Below, in pieces: positions 43,798-53,223 of a DNA stretch of 64,000 nt. Below the pieces are notes generated by a model, which did no database searches, had not been told where the DNA came from, and saw nothing but the letters and a program-made list of their open reading frames with translations. Both the position numbers and the translations under genes were made by a program. The stretch lies in the NCBI GenBank assembly GCA_004172935.1, contig SDZD01000003.1, positions 124,001-188,000 of the forward strand, given 5' to 3'. Positions within the stretch are counted from its first letter, which is position 1. Every line of letters starts with the position of its first letter. The DNA is from a bacterium. Its GTDB lineage: Bacteria > Armatimonadota > Abditibacteriia > Abditibacteriales > Abditibacteriaceae.

Positions 43798-44325
43798 ATG
43801 AAAAAGTCCCGCGCTCGTAAACATGCCCTCGAAAATGCTTCCCCCGGCGATATTCTGCTTTTCACCCATGCGCGAGGAATGAATCGCGTTATCACGATGT
43901 TCTCCGGCTCGCGCTACTATCATGTGGGCCTTTATGCCGGAGGTACGGAGGTTATCGAATCGCGCGTTAAAGGCGTCAGCAAACGCGATTTGAGCGATTC
44001 GCGTTTGCAACTGCGTTTCCGCGTCATTCACGCCCCCGGTGGCCCCGAAGTAGGTCGCGCTGCACTGGAATGGGCCGAGAAGCATATCGGGGAACGCTAC
44101 GCCTACTTCAGCATTTTCGCCCTCATAACCGACCGCATCGTCGACCGTATTTTCGGTCCCGTCGATATTATCTGGCGCCAAAAAGCCCGTGTTTCGTGCG
44201 GTGAATTTGTCGCTCAGGCTTACGAAGCCGCAGGGGAGAAACTCTTCCCCGGTGTCGATTCGGAATCGGTCGCCCCTTGGGACTTTGCCCGCCTCGTGCG
44301 TAAGCACTCCCGTAAGTGGAAATAG
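43798..44325 (+). CDS. YiiX/YebB-like NlpC/P60-superfamily cysteine hydrolase
   Basis: A 175-residue papain-like (permuted) protein. 'PGDILLFTHARG' opens the fold; the His is in 'SRYYHVGLYAGG' and the Cys in 'RVSCGEFVAQAYEAAG', the reversed order characteristic of the permuted LRAT/YiiX group. 'ESRVKGVSKRDLSD' follows the His strand. It may be an amidase on lipids or cell-wall peptides. No signal peptide, so cytoplasmic or peripheral. It starts 37 bp after the GNAT gene. Confidence 0.8.
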   Translation: MKKSRARKHALENASPGDILLFTHARGMNRVITMFSGSRYYHVGLYAGGTEVIESRVKGVSKRDLSDSRLQLRFRVIHAPGGPEVGRAALEWAEKHIGERYAYFSIFALITDRIVDRIFGPVDIIWRQKARVSCGEFVAQAYEAAGEKLFPGVDSESVAPWDFARLVRKHSRKWK

Positions 44326-44347
44326 TCATGCCAAACGATTGGATGCA

Positions 44348-45040
44348 TTAGGGGCAAGCCGTCCCGCGTGGCGCGGCGCTGACTCCACCAATGGCAAAGC
44401 CGTTAGCGCGCACCGATTCAGGGCGATACCATTTGACATGCCCGTCGATGAAGGAGATGTTGGAGCCGTCAAGGTGCCGAAACGACAGGTTATCTTCGCC
44501 CGACTCATAAAAGAAACCGTCGTTGCTCGACCCCGTCGTTTGGTCGACGGTGCCCGAAGTCGCCGACTCCTCGCACATCATCATCCACTTCGAGGTTTCA
44601 TCGAAAGAGGCCAGACTTTTTGAGGTGCCTCCCGGATCATTCGATGAGGTCAGGCAAGAATTCATCGCGTAAGAATCGCCCGTTATCTGCCCCTCGGTAT
44701 CCGAGGGACAAACATAAATCTGCTTGCTTTTCACGTAGGGATACAGATTGCCTTTGGAGACATCGTAGTTATCCGCCGTCGTGGCACCGAAGGTGGTGTA
44801 GTAAGTCCAGCCGCCGAGTTGGGCATTGCCCGCTGTGCCGCCAATGATGCCTGGAAGGCGCTCGTCGTAATCCTGCGTGTATTGCATAACACCCAGTCCT
44901 AGCTGGCGCATGTTGCTTGCGCACGAGGAACGCCGCGCGTTTTCGCGTGCGCGGGCGAAGGCAGGAAACAAGATGGCGGCTAGAATCGCGATAATCGCAA
45001 TGACTACAAGAAGTTCTATAAGAGTAAATGCTTTTCGCAT
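44348..45040 (-). CDS. Pseudopilin-like exported protein (DUF1559-type), second copy
   Basis: A 230-residue protein with the prepilin leader at its very N-terminus ('[20 protein letters not shown]') and globular start '[34 protein letters not shown]'. The closing strand is '[16 protein letters not shown]'. The middle holds '[15 protein letters not shown]', a common feature of the group. The ATG has AGGA about 8 nt upstream. It lies opposite the hydrolase gene and next to a long AT-rich gap, and no secretion machinery is nearby. Confidence 0.9.
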   Translation of the reverse strand: MRKAFTLIELLVVIAIIAILAAILFPAFARARENARRSSCASNMRQLGLGVMQYTQDYDERLPGIIGGTAGNAQLGGWTYYTTFGATTADNYDVSKGNLYPYVKSKQIYVCPSDTEGQITGDSYAMNSCLTSSNDPGGTSKSLASFDETSKWMMMCEESATSGTVDQTTGSSNDGFFYESGEDNLSFRHLDGSNISFIDGHVKWYRPESVRANGFAIGGVSAAPRGTACP

Positions 45041-45412
45041 GGTGTTGTCCTGTGATGGGGCACTAAACCGGAAGTTGTGGGAACTTTGAGATGCCGTCTT
45101 TTTACCTGCTGAAGACGTAATGAAATTCTCGGTTACCTAGGAGTGACGAAGGAAAAGCCGCACTTAAGATTTCAGAGCCAACATGAAGAACGTTTAAGTG
45201 GTTGCCACAGTCGGTTTACGAATGACATGCGAGTCCCTACCACGACCACTGCGTAACTCCTATTTATATGTCCAGACTACCTTTTAGGTGTGCGCCACCG
45301 AATCTGGCTCAATAAAATTTGAACCTAATTATGTATAATCTCGTCTCACTGAAGAGGAAGAGAATGGCGCGCCGCTTAAATTCTCAATAAGCTCCCAAAA
45401 GATTGAATAAAA

Positions 45413-45493
45413 ATTGATTAATCAATCTTGTATATTTTTAGCAGCTTAAACCTGTGTAAATCTACCCATTAATCAATCGTAATCGATTGATTA
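45413..45493. repeat. Cluster of TTGATT palindromes
   Basis: ATTGATTAATCAAT (45413-45426) is a perfect palindrome. About 45 bp downstream, TAATCAATCG/CGATTGATTA forms a 10-bp inverted repeat with a 4-nt spacer (45470-45493). Further ATTGA/TCAAT half-sites occur on both sides (near 45402 and 45503). The repeated half-site points to a protein-binding region. Confidence 0.55.
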
Positions 45494-45577
45494 TCCCCAA
45501 AAATCAATTCTCAATGACCAGATGCGATCCCCTTCGGAAACCCATGATTCCACGCTCAAAACTCCCCTTCTATGGTT

Positions 45578-45614
45578 CAAAACTAACCACTGAAAACCAA
45601 CAACTAAAAACTAC
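45578..45614. repeat. Single arm of the AACTAACCACT repeat family
   Basis: Contains AAAACTAACCACTG, an ACAACTAAAAACTAC block and an inserted GAAAACCA. It matches the right arm of the inverted repeat at 14805-14836. No opposing arm is visible here. Confidence 0.5.
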
Positions 45615-45627
45615 TATTCAATTCTCA

Positions 45628-46494
45628 TTAACGAGCCGCGCGTCGTTGCAGCCAAAGGCCCATCCACAGGAATTGTGGCACCCAGTGCGAAACCATGTGG
45701 AAGTCGTCGCGCCACAGTTCTGGCCTCGCCATGATAAGTTCCAGTTCTTGCTCAAATTGAACCGGATGGGAAAGCGCAAGCGGCCACAGTTGGGTGACAG
45801 CGGCGCCCGCATTATGGCAATTCTGCATTTCCACCGCTCCCATCGAAGGCGAGCAGAATTCGCACTGCGCCCCTTCGACGAGGGCGAGCAGGGAAGGCAG
45901 ATGCAGAAAATCGTAACCATCGGAAGGGCGATTTTCGACTAGGGTTTTGAATTCCTCAACGCGCTCCTGCAACGCTTCAAGGCGGGGGCGGCTACCCGGT
46001 GAACCCGCCAATTGCAACAAAAATAGCGCGAACAGCCAACTATTGTGGCTGGCAGCGGCCCGCTGAAATTGGGGCGAATCGAACGAGTGGGTTTCGAGCC
46101 AGTCAAGCAATTGCTCTTCTACTTGGGCGTGAAACGGTGCGATTTCCTCCGCGCGCTCTTCGCGTTCACCCAGTTCTGCCAACATCAGGGCCAGCCAGGC
46201 CCGCCCATAAGGCAGCTCAAACGCGAGATTGGGAGCATCGAATAAAAATTCGCGCTCAAGCCGCAAGTTCTCCGGCGAAAGCCGCGTCTGCATCGCCTCT
46301 TCGAGCAGGACATCGTTACCCACGCGCGCCATCGAAAGCAGCGCCCAGTGCGCGTGAACGCTCGAATGCCAGTCGTAGTTGCCAGTGAAGATCAAGCCGC
46401 TGCCAGTGCTATAGCCACAATGCGGCTCGGTGCGGGCGAGGGCATCCAAGATGACGGGTTGCAGGGCGGCGATGATGGGCATGTGTGATGTCAT
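45628..46494 (-). CDS. DUF2891-family protein
   Basis: About 288 residues from ATG 46494. 'FTGNYDWHSSVHAHWALLSMARVG' is the core signature of DUF2891; 'LPYGRAWLALMLAELGE', 'SHNSWLFALFLLQLAG' and 'DFHMVSHWVPQFLWMGLWLQRR' continue an alpha/alpha-barrel-like pattern. Function unknown; the fold resembles that of glycoside-processing enzymes. The frame reaches a TTG at 46539 that would overlap the upstream regulator gene by 8 bp, so translational coupling is possible. Here the later ATG is chosen as a conservative start. Confidence 0.75.
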   Translation of the reverse strand: MTSHMPIIAALQPVILDALARTEPHCGYSTGSGLIFTGNYDWHSSVHAHWALLSMARVGNDVLLEEAMQTRLSPENLRLEREFLFDAPNLAFELPYGRAWLALMLAELGEREERAEEIAPFHAQVEEQLLDWLETHSFDSPQFQRAAASHNSWLFALFLLQLAGSPGSRPRLEALQERVEEFKTLVENRPSDGYDFLHLPSLLALVEGAQCEFCSPSMGAVEMQNCHNAGAAVTQLWPLALSHPVQFEQELELIMARPELWRDDFHMVSHWVPQFLWMGLWLQRRAAR

Positions 46495-46531
46495 GACGAG
46501 CAAGTTGTATAGTGTCGAAGAGTTAGCTCCT

Positions 46532-49500
46532 TCATTCAAATCCGCGTAGTTCGCTTTCGATAACTGCCGCCAATTCGAACTGCTCGGCGCTCAATTCCGC
46601 CTCCGCTTCCGTGGTCGGCTTCACTTTCGCCTCGCAGGCAGCCCGGCGGATAGAGTTGCGAAGCGGTTGCCAACCTTCGTGGCTAGGCCACCCCGCGCTT
46701 ATACGCTCGGCGTTCTCGACGCGCAACAGGTGCAAAGCGCGCTCTGGCTGTTTGGAGGCCAGCCAGAAGCCAGCCAATCCCATCAGCGAACGGACGGCGC
46801 CCACTCTGTGTCCATCCATCCAAAAGGCGCGCAAACCTCGGCGCAGCAAATCGTGGCCGCGCCCCAAATCTCCCTGCGCCACGGCCAAATTGCCTTCCTG
46901 ATGGCGGCGCCACGGGTGTTCGCGCTCATCGCCTAACTCGCGCTCGATGCGCAACACTTCGGGCCATATCTGCTGCGCCTCGGCTAGTTGGCCTTGATGG
47001 AACAATATATCGGCGAACAGGGCTTTTGCCGAGGCTTCGCCGTCGCGGTCGCCGCTTTGTTGAAAAGCCATTTCACAGCCCCTGAAGGCGCGTTTGGCGG
47101 CTTCCATTTCCCCGGCATAAAACTCGGTCAGGCCCAATTCGATAAGAGTCCAGCCGAGCAATTGGAAACGGCGTGGTGGTACGGCCTGTTCAAAAATGCT
47201 CCGGCTATATTCCAGCGACTCGCGCGACTCGGCGAAGTGTCCACTGTTGCGCCGCGCGCAGCCCCAGTCAAACATCGCCCACGCTCGGCTTTCGGGTTTG
47301 GGGGCATCGCGCATCAGTTCTAAGCGCCGCCTCGAAAATTCGGTTTGTTTCGGCACATCGCCCCGGTTCGAGGCGTGCGTGGCAGCTAACCCCAACCCGC
47401 TCACCAAAAGTGCGAGAGGAACTTCATTGTTCTTTTGGTGTTCGACGCTTTGCAGCGCGCGCTCAACGTTCATCTCGCGCTCCGAGAGATGGACTCCGGT
47501 AAAGTTGTGGCACGCTATCGCCAATTGAAGGGCAATTTCTGGGGCATGTTCTGTGGCCCACACCAGCGCTATGCGCAGGTTCGCCGCTTCATCCCGTACC
47601 CGGTTCCAGCTGTTCAGGCGGGCCGTTGCGTCGGGGCCGATGGCATGGGGCGCTTCGGCCTGTGCCCATTTCAGGAAATAAGTGGCGTGGCGGCGGCGCG
47701 TCTCGTCTACCTCGCCGCGCTGGTGTGCGCGCTCCATAGCGTACTGGCGCACTGTCTCCAGCATCCGAAAGCGTGGCTCTTCCTCGTTGATACGGAAAAA
47801 CAGCAGTGAACGCACGCGCAATTCTTCGAGAGCGTCAAGTGCGTTCGCTGTATCGCCCACTTCGCCTGCCGCTTCCATGGTGAAGCCACCGCGAAAAACC
47901 CACAGCCGACTAAAGACGCTTTGCAGTTCGGGTTCGAGCGCCTCGAAACTCCAATCGAGCGCCGCCCGCAGGGTGCGATGGCGCGCCGGGGTCGTACGAG
48001 AGGCCGTTTGTAAAAAGTCGAAGCGCTCGAAACCACCCTCTTCAGGGGTGGTGCCACGCTGAGCCTGCAAACGTTCCAGAATGCGCGCGGGCGATAAGCT
48101 TCCGGCGCGCGCTGCCGCTAATTCGAGTGCCAACGGAATGCCTTCGAGTTGGCGGCATAGCTCAGCGATAGAGGCGGCGTTTTGAGCAGTCAAGGCGAAG
48201 TCGGGGCGCACCAAACGGGCACGGTCGCAAAACAGACGAACGCTCGGCTGGTTCTCCAATGATTGCGGAGTGATGGGCGTCGAGCCATTCGCCGGAATGC
48301 TCAGTGGCGCCAGTGGTAACTCGACTTCACCGGGAATGCCCAGAACGCGGCGCGAAGTGACTAGTGCTTGAAGGCGCGGGGCTTTTGCCAACAAGCTTTC
48401 GAGTAGTTCCACGCCGCCTTCGACCAGATGCTCGAAGTTATCGAGCAGCAGCAGAACCGACTGGGAGGAATCACGGTTCAACTCCTGCACAATGCTCTCG
48501 AAGGTCGAAAGCGCGTTGTGGCGTTTGACTCGCAGCGAATCCAGAATGGTGTCAGCGATGGCGCCTGAGCGTGTCACATCGGCCAGTGGAACCCAGAACA
48601 CCGTTTTCTCTGAAGAGGAATCCAGTGCATGGGCGATTTGAAGCGCGAGGCGCGTTTTGCCCGACCCCGCTGTGCCCGATAGCGTGACCAGCCGTTCACG
48701 GCTCAACAGGTCGCGCAGTGTTGTTAGCTCATCATCTCGCCCGAAAAAGCGAGTGAGCGGCTGGGGAATAAGCGCACCATGCGATTTCACCGCGCGCAGC
48801 GGTGCAAAGTCACGCGGCGCCTCATCGCGCCACTTAAGCTGGAAAATGCGCTCTGGCGTGATGCCGGGGCGCAATCCCGGCAAATGGAACAGGCCCATAT
48901 CCTGGCTTTCGATGGTTGGTTGGTCGCGGAGCAACAGCATCGTCGATTCGCAGCACAGGGTTTGGCCCGGTTGGGCGCTTTCGAGCATTCCCATCGCTCG
49001 TTCCCGCAGCCCCGCCCGCTTTTGCGTGGGTGTGGGGCGCTCTGTTGCGGCGAGTTGCGTTTCGCCCGTGCACAACGCGATACGTAGCGATTGGCCGTTG
49101 TGCTGATGCAGAATCGCGGCGCTTTGTAGTGCTCCGGTCGCTCCAGAAAAAGCCCACTGCGCTGAGGTTTCCGAATTGAGTTCGGGAAGTTGCTGGCCAT
49201 TGTTGGTCAGCAGCACCTTATGTAACTCTGATGTCAGCTCCATTCCATCGAACGCCAACAACGTCGCAAGTGCTGGAATGAGAGTCTTCTCGGAGGTGGA
49301 AGGTAATTCGATTTGTGCAGCGGCTAAAATTTCCGATTCTTTGCTGCGATTGATTTTTGGAGAGGCTTTTTCGACGGGTTTGTGTGTGATCTCGGTTACA
49401 GGAAGGGAGATGCCAGCGGCCACGGCACGGCGCTCATAGTCGCGTGCCAACTCGCTTTCACCGCGCTCATGGTGCCATGTCGCCAAAAACACGAGCGCTT

Positions 49501-49996
49501 CCTCGAATGCCCCTTGGAGGCGCGTTGCATTGGACAGGCACCAATCGTCGTAGAAACCAGGCAGGAATGGCCCCTCATACAGCGCGACTGCCTTGCTGTA
49601 CCACTGGGCGCGCTCATCGTCGTTGGAGGCGCGATGCACTCCACGAATCGCCGCATCAAAGTCGCCGACATCGGTGGAAAACGTGCCGCTTTTCAGGCCA
49701 AGGGCAAATCGGTTCGACTCAAAGAGGTCGTCGCTACCGCCGTCCGAAGCCGATTGAGGAGTTTCCAGTTGTTGTCGTAAGGACGAAAAGGCTGTTCGCA
49801 AGCTATGGCGCCCAGCTTCGGGGGCATCATCGGGCCAAATTAGTCCCGCCAAAAGTTCGCGTGGCTGTTGCCCCGGATGTAGTGCCAGATACGCGAGCAA
49901 AGACGCCGTTTTCTGTGTGCGAAAACGAGTGTGGGATTGGTTACCGCGCTCGAATTGAAGTCTGCCCAGCAGTCGGATTCGGCACTCTTGCATCAT
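46532..49996 (-). CDS. SARP-type transcriptional regulator with degenerate cyclase domain, P-loop NTPase and TPR repeats
   Basis: A 1154-residue multidomain regulator. Residues 1-95 are a winged helix ('RIRLLGRLQFERGN', 'QKTASLLAYLALHPGQQPREL'), and 95-190 a bacterial transcriptional activation domain ('AVALYEGPFLPGFYDDWC'). Residues ~240-370 resemble a class III cyclase fold without catalytic residues ('RIALCTGETQLA', 'LESAQPGQTLCCESTMLLL'). An NB-ARC/AAA-type ATPase follows: 'LTRFFGRDDELTTLRDLL', P-loop 'LSGTAGSGKTRLALQ', Walker B 'VLLLLDNFEHL', and 'IPLALELAAARAG'. The final ~400 residues are TPR-like. It probably senses a ligand or partner and activates nearby genes. Confidence 0.9.
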   Translation of the reverse strand: MMQECRIRLLGRLQFERGNQSHTRFRTQKTASLLAYLALHPGQQPRELLAGLIWPDDAPEAGRHSLRTAFSSLRQQLETPQSASDGGSDDLFESNRFALGLKSGTFSTDVGDFDAAIRGVHRASNDDERAQWYSKAVALYEGPFLPGFYDDWCLSNATRLQGAFEEALVFLATWHHERGESELARDYERRAVAAGISLPVTEITHKPVEKASPKINRSKESEILAAAQIELPSTSEKTLIPALATLLAFDGMELTSELHKVLLTNNGQQLPELNSETSAQWAFSGATGALQSAAILHQHNGQSLRIALCTGETQLAATERPTPTQKRAGLRERAMGMLESAQPGQTLCCESTMLLLRDQPTIESQDMGLFHLPGLRPGITPERIFQLKWRDEAPRDFAPLRAVKSHGALIPQPLTRFFGRDDELTTLRDLLSRERLVTLSGTAGSGKTRLALQIAHALDSSSEKTVFWVPLADVTRSGAIADTILDSLRVKRHNALSTFESIVQELNRDSSQSVLLLLDNFEHLVEGGVELLESLLAKAPRLQALVTSRRVLGIPGEVELPLAPLSIPANGSTPITPQSLENQPSVRLFCDRARLVRPDFALTAQNAASIAELCRQLEGIPLALELAAARAGSLSPARILERLQAQRGTTPEEGGFERFDFLQTASRTTPARHRTLRAALDWSFEALEPELQSVFSRLWVFRGGFTMEAAGEVGDTANALDALEELRVRSLLFFRINEEEPRFRMLETVRQYAMERAHQRGEVDETRRRHATYFLKWAQAEAPHAIGPDATARLNSWNRVRDEAANLRIALVWATEHAPEIALQLAIACHNFTGVHLSEREMNVERALQSVEHQKNNEVPLALLVSGLGLAATHASNRGDVPKQTEFSRRRLELMRDAPKPESRAWAMFDWGCARRNSGHFAESRESLEYSRSIFEQAVPPRRFQLLGWTLIELGLTEFYAGEMEAAKRAFRGCEMAFQQSGDRDGEASAKALFADILFHQGQLAEAQQIWPEVLRIERELGDEREHPWRRHQEGNLAVAQGDLGRGHDLLRRGLRAFWMDGHRVGAVRSLMGLAGFWLASKQPERALHLLRVENAERISAGWPSHEGWQPLRNSIRRAACEAKVKPTTEAEAELSAEQFELAAVIESELRGFE

Positions 49997-50545
49997 TAAC
50001 TTCTCTCCAACTGTTAGTGTGAGTGAAGAATGAGAGTGTGGTGACGCTGCTGTGACGGCTTTGCTTTACCCTTGTACGCAGAATAGAAAATTCTGCACTC
50101 CGATTATTTTAATAGTCCACATTGATATGGATTTGATGAAACGGAATCATTTCATAGAGGCGATATGAATTTAGAACTATTTTTTATTGCCACCTTCTAA
50201 GAGGCCATATTCGCAGTGTGAGATAACGAACCTTAGTGGGGCGGAACGGAAGAAGACTTTCCTGCATTAGTGCAATGTCAAAGCGCAAGGAGCTGAGGCA
50301 AATTTGATTAGTGGAAAATAAGAAGTTGTTCCCAATTGATCATGACTTTGTCTACATTATGGACATCCTTGTTTTATTGAGGATTATGGAAATTTCTTCT
50401 GAGGCATCCACCACTGCGATACAACAAAATAGGAAATCGTCAGTCGGGGAATATGTGCGTTCTCTCTGGCTCCAATCCTTTTTCGATGCCTTTTATACCC
50501 CCTGAGATCATAGGTTAGATTCGAGAAATCAACAGGAGATAAACC
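49997..50545. other. Intergenic region upstream of the exported-protein operon
   Basis: A 549-bp AT-rich stretch between the divergent regulator and the operon. It holds a 7-bp inverted repeat GCAGAAT/ATTCTGC at 50078-50096, a possible operator. A 64-codon frame starting with GTG at 50311 has no family resemblance and no clear ribosome-binding site; I do not call it. The AGGAG of the first operon gene is near the right end. Confidence 0.5.
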
Positions 50546-51232
50546 ATGAAAAATCAACTCAGGCTGGTGGTTGCGGGGGTGCTTCTAGGAAGTGCTATGT
50601 CTGTCGTGATGGCTCAGAACGTAAAAATCGCGCCCATCACGAAGCCGGGAAAAATTAAATTCCCTCGCGCCACTCCTGCTCCCACTCCCGTTAAAGGCAA
50701 ATTCCCTCGTGTCACTCCGACACCTTTCATCAAAGATATTCCACCGGGGCCGCGTATGGGTGAGCGCTTCAATTTGCGTATCTGGGCGGTCGTCCTGCCG
50801 GGAATGCCCCCGCGAGATTGGTTAGGGACTCTCAATCTTGATGACCCACTGCGCTGGAGCATTTCCCAATCGCAAGCCGCCAACTATCGGCGCAGCGCCG
50901 GGGAAACATTGGAAATCAGCGATGACGCGAGCAACAGGCAGGGCGGCGCATTCACCTTCTCGACGTTCTACAGCAATCACCGAAAGGTCAAATTGAAGTT
51001 CGATCTTTCTTCGCTTGATAACGGGCAACCCGTGTTGCGCGCCGCCTATCGCGACACCATCGACTTGCTGCAACAGAGCGGTAAAACCTACAAATGCACC
51101 GCTGGCAAGGGCGAAGTTGCGCTATATGTGGCGGTTGAGCGCACTGGTTACATTTATGGGCCGCGTATTCAGCGTCCCCTTCCCACCGCCACACCGCGCT
51201 TTCACCCGCCCGGTGGGCATCACCCCCAGTAA
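50546..51232 (+). CDS. Exported protein of an unrecognised family, operon member 1
   Basis: A 228-residue exported protein. Signal peptide 'MKNQLRLVVAGVLLGSAMSVVMAQ', then a Pro-rich segment ('FPRATPAPTPVKGKFPRVTPTP'), then a beta-rich domain: 'GERFNLRIWAVVLPGMPPRDWLGTLNLDD', 'ETLEISDDAS', 'VKLKFDLSSLDNG' and the closing 'VALYVAVERTGYIYG'. Members 2 and 4 of the operon share this plan. Ends with a His/Pro tail. AGGAG lies 7 nt before the ATG. Function unknown; the domain size and secretion suggest a ligand-binding or surface beta-sandwich. Confidence 0.85.
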   Translation: MKNQLRLVVAGVLLGSAMSVVMAQNVKIAPITKPGKIKFPRATPAPTPVKGKFPRVTPTPFIKDIPPGPRMGERFNLRIWAVVLPGMPPRDWLGTLNLDDPLRWSISQSQAANYRRSAGETLEISDDASNRQGGAFTFSTFYSNHRKVKLKFDLSSLDNGQPVLRAAYRDTIDLLQQSGKTYKCTAGKGEVALYVAVERTGYIYGPRIQRPLPTATPRFHPPGGHHPQ

Positions 51233-51248
51233 TAACAGGAGAATCTCC

Positions 51249-52082
51249 ATGAAATACAATCCAATTTGGGCGCATGTGTTGCTGTTGGGCGCCCCTTTGA
51301 CTCTGCTTGCAGGTGCTTATGCTGCGCCTAAGCTTTCCAGAGAACTCAATGAGTCGGCGAAAAGCAAAATCAAGGTGCCCGTAGGCGACATTAAAATCGC
51401 TTCGCAGCGTACCGCAGTCGGCGAACGCTACAAGCTGTGGATGTCGATTAATCCCACCGATTGCAACGACCCGATGTACCCCGGCAAGTCCAATCCGTAT
51501 GACGACAAAACATTCGAGTGCTATGGGCAACTCCTCATCAACGGCACGACTTACTGGAGCATTCCCAAAGAGTGGGCGAACAACGGATTCGCAAAAATCA
51601 GCCATCGCGATTTGCCCGACTCGTCCAGTGTCAATCCGCGCAATCAGGGCTATCGTCTCAATCGTCCCTGGAAAACTTCCGGTTCCAAGGGGGAGCCTTT
51701 CGAGTTCAGCATCTACAGCGCGCAACCCAACACCCATAAGGTGAACATTTCACTGAAGCTGTACGACCGCGATAACCCCGGCTTCTACGACGATGGGCCA
51801 TACAACACGCCACCGGATCGCAACGACGATGTTATTGGCGACTACAAAATCAACCTCGATATATCGAAGTTGGGCAAGGGCGATGGGCGTTACTACTGGT
51901 TCTGGAAAGGCAAGGACGAAAGTGGCAATGCTGTCGGCACCAACCTGTATCTCTTCGTCGAACACGCCGGGACGATTTACGACTCTGGTAAAAAGCCGAG
52001 CTACGAACAGCCTCCCGTTATCGACAAAAAATTTCCCGGCAAAATACCCGGCCCCGGCCCGGTTATCAAAGGTCGCCGCTAA
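51249..52082 (+). CDS. Exported protein of an unrecognised family, operon member 2
   Basis: A 277-residue exported protein (signal to 'LLAGAYAAP'). The domain begins 'KVPVGDIKIASQRTAVGERYKLWMSINP' and closes 'NLYLFVEHAGTIYDSG', parallel to member 1. Between them 'FECYGQLLINGTTYWSIPKEW' corresponds to 'GTLTLGGDTYWNYPKPP' in member 4. The C-terminus 'FPGKIPGPGPVIKGRR' is nearly the same motif as in member 4. AGGAG precedes ATG 51249, which lies 16 bp after the first gene's stop. Confidence 0.85.
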   Translation: MKYNPIWAHVLLLGAPLTLLAGAYAAPKLSRELNESAKSKIKVPVGDIKIASQRTAVGERYKLWMSINPTDCNDPMYPGKSNPYDDKTFECYGQLLINGTTYWSIPKEWANNGFAKISHRDLPDSSSVNPRNQGYRLNRPWKTSGSKGEPFEFSIYSAQPNTHKVNISLKLYDRDNPGFYDDGPYNTPPDRNDDVIGDYKINLDISKLGKGDGRYYWFWKGKDESGNAVGTNLYLFVEHAGTIYDSGKKPSYEQPPVIDKKFPGKIPGPGPVIKGRR

Positions 52083-52115
52083 CGCTGCCTCCCAAAAATT
52101 CAAGGAGAAGACATT

Positions 52116-53210
52116 ATGCAAACACAACAGCCGCGCGCCTTCAAGCGTGCAACCTCTTTGCGTTGGATGAGGGCGGGCGTCAGCGCTTTATTGCTGGGCT
52201 TTGCCCTCACTAACCTCGTTCCGCTTTCGATGGCGGCGGATAATGTGCCGCTCGTTGTGGAAGTCTACAGTCAGGCTTCCAGACCGTTGCTTGGAAAATC
52301 GGTGCAGGCCACTGTGACTCTCACTTTGTTGGATAAAGTGCCGACCCAACCCAGCGTCATCGCTGCACAGGGCAAGGTTCGCATCGAAGGCGACCTTCTG
52401 GAAGGTACTTTGCCGATGACTTTTAACGAGGCGAACAAAGTCAAAACGGGCAAGCACGAACTGCGATTCAATGTAACCCGTCAGGGGCGCATCGGTTTAC
52501 AGTGGCTGTTAAACGCCAAGCCTCTGAATGGGGCTGCAATGAAAGCCTTCGATATGCAGGGCACCAGCGATGCCCTATCGGGCAAGGTGAATTGGAATGG
52601 AGCAACTCGACTCGTTACGGTGACCTTTAGCTACGGCAGTTCTCTTCTTCAAGCTGTGCCAATTCGCGTTATCAAACTGAAGCCCACTCCGACTCCGAAA
52701 CCAATGGTGATTATCACCAAACCGATCAGGCTCAAACCCACCCCGACGCCCAAGCCTATGATTATCATCACCAAACCAATCAAGTTGAAGCCGGTCGGAC
52801 GCCGAGTGAAGGTGAGCGGGCGACTGGTTGTTACGAACTCGGATGACGGTATCGGCGGTATTTGGGGTTCGAAGGATATGCAGGTCGAACTGTATGGCAG
52901 CATCAAGTTCGGCGAGCAAACGGCCTTCTCGCTGAAGAATAGGTCGGCTACCGAGGGCAGCGAAATCAAGGCGAAGGCGATGAATATCGTTGAGATTCGC
53001 TACGACGACCCCAACCGCTTCTTCTTTCCGGTGTCAGGCAGGATTTATGATGCTGACAAGGCATCGTCCAGTGATACGTTGTGGAGTGGAAGCCATCGAA
53101 TCGACCTGTTGAAAATCCTTGAGAGCAACAAGGAATATCTCATCAAAGGCGACCGCGATAGTGAGAGCGCCGACTTATATATCCGGGTCACCGACGAGGG
53201 CGAGTTCTAG
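52116..53210 (+). CDS. Exported protein with Pro-rich repeats, operon member 3
   Basis: A 364-residue exported protein with a long N-region and hydrophobic helix ('GVSALLLGFALTNLVPLSMAAD'). An N-terminal domain (~45-185) is followed by two tandem 18-residue repeats of the form 'LKPTPTPKPMxIITKPI' and a third partial copy (encoded at 52677-52784). A C-terminal beta-domain starts 'VKVSGRLVVTNSDDGIGG' and contains 'DMQVELYGSIKFGEQTAFS' and 'ADLYIRVTDEGEF'. The repeats look like an extended wall- or membrane-spanning linker. The other three proteins are shorter. AAGGAG precedes the ATG. Confidence 0.85.
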   Translation: MQTQQPRAFKRATSLRWMRAGVSALLLGFALTNLVPLSMAADNVPLVVEVYSQASRPLLGKSVQATVTLTLLDKVPTQPSVIAAQGKVRIEGDLLEGTLPMTFNEANKVKTGKHELRFNVTRQGRIGLQWLLNAKPLNGAAMKAFDMQGTSDALSGKVNWNGATRLVTVTFSYGSSLLQAVPIRVIKLKPTPTPKPMVIITKPIRLKPTPTPKPMIIITKPIKLKPVGRRVKVSGRLVVTNSDDGIGGIWGSKDMQVELYGSIKFGEQTAFSLKNRSATEGSEIKAKAMNIVEIRYDDPNRFFFPVSGRIYDADKASSSDTLWSGSHRIDLLKILESNKEYLIKGDRDSESADLYIRVTDEGEF

Positions 53211-53223
53211 AGGAGCAACGGCT

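Larger units (their letters stand above)
45041..45627. other. AT-rich intergenic region with no confirmed gene
   Basis: A 587-bp stretch, more AT-rich than its surroundings. It contains the likely promoter of the pseudopilin near its left end. On the plus strand there is a TATAAT hexamer (45334-45339), then AGAGGAAGAG and a tiny reading frame 'MARRLNSQ' at 45364-45390. Two TTGATT-type palindromes and a dispersed repeat arm follow. I see no tRNA or longer gene. Confidence 0.5.

Noticed and set aside
45400..45500. Replication origin or CRISPR array
   Set aside because: Palindromes are few and irregular, there are no DnaA boxes I can recognise, no spacers of equal size and no cas genes.
50311..50505. 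64-codon GTG-started frame
   Set aside because: No ribosome-binding site, no family and an AT-rich surrounding; insufficient support as a gene.
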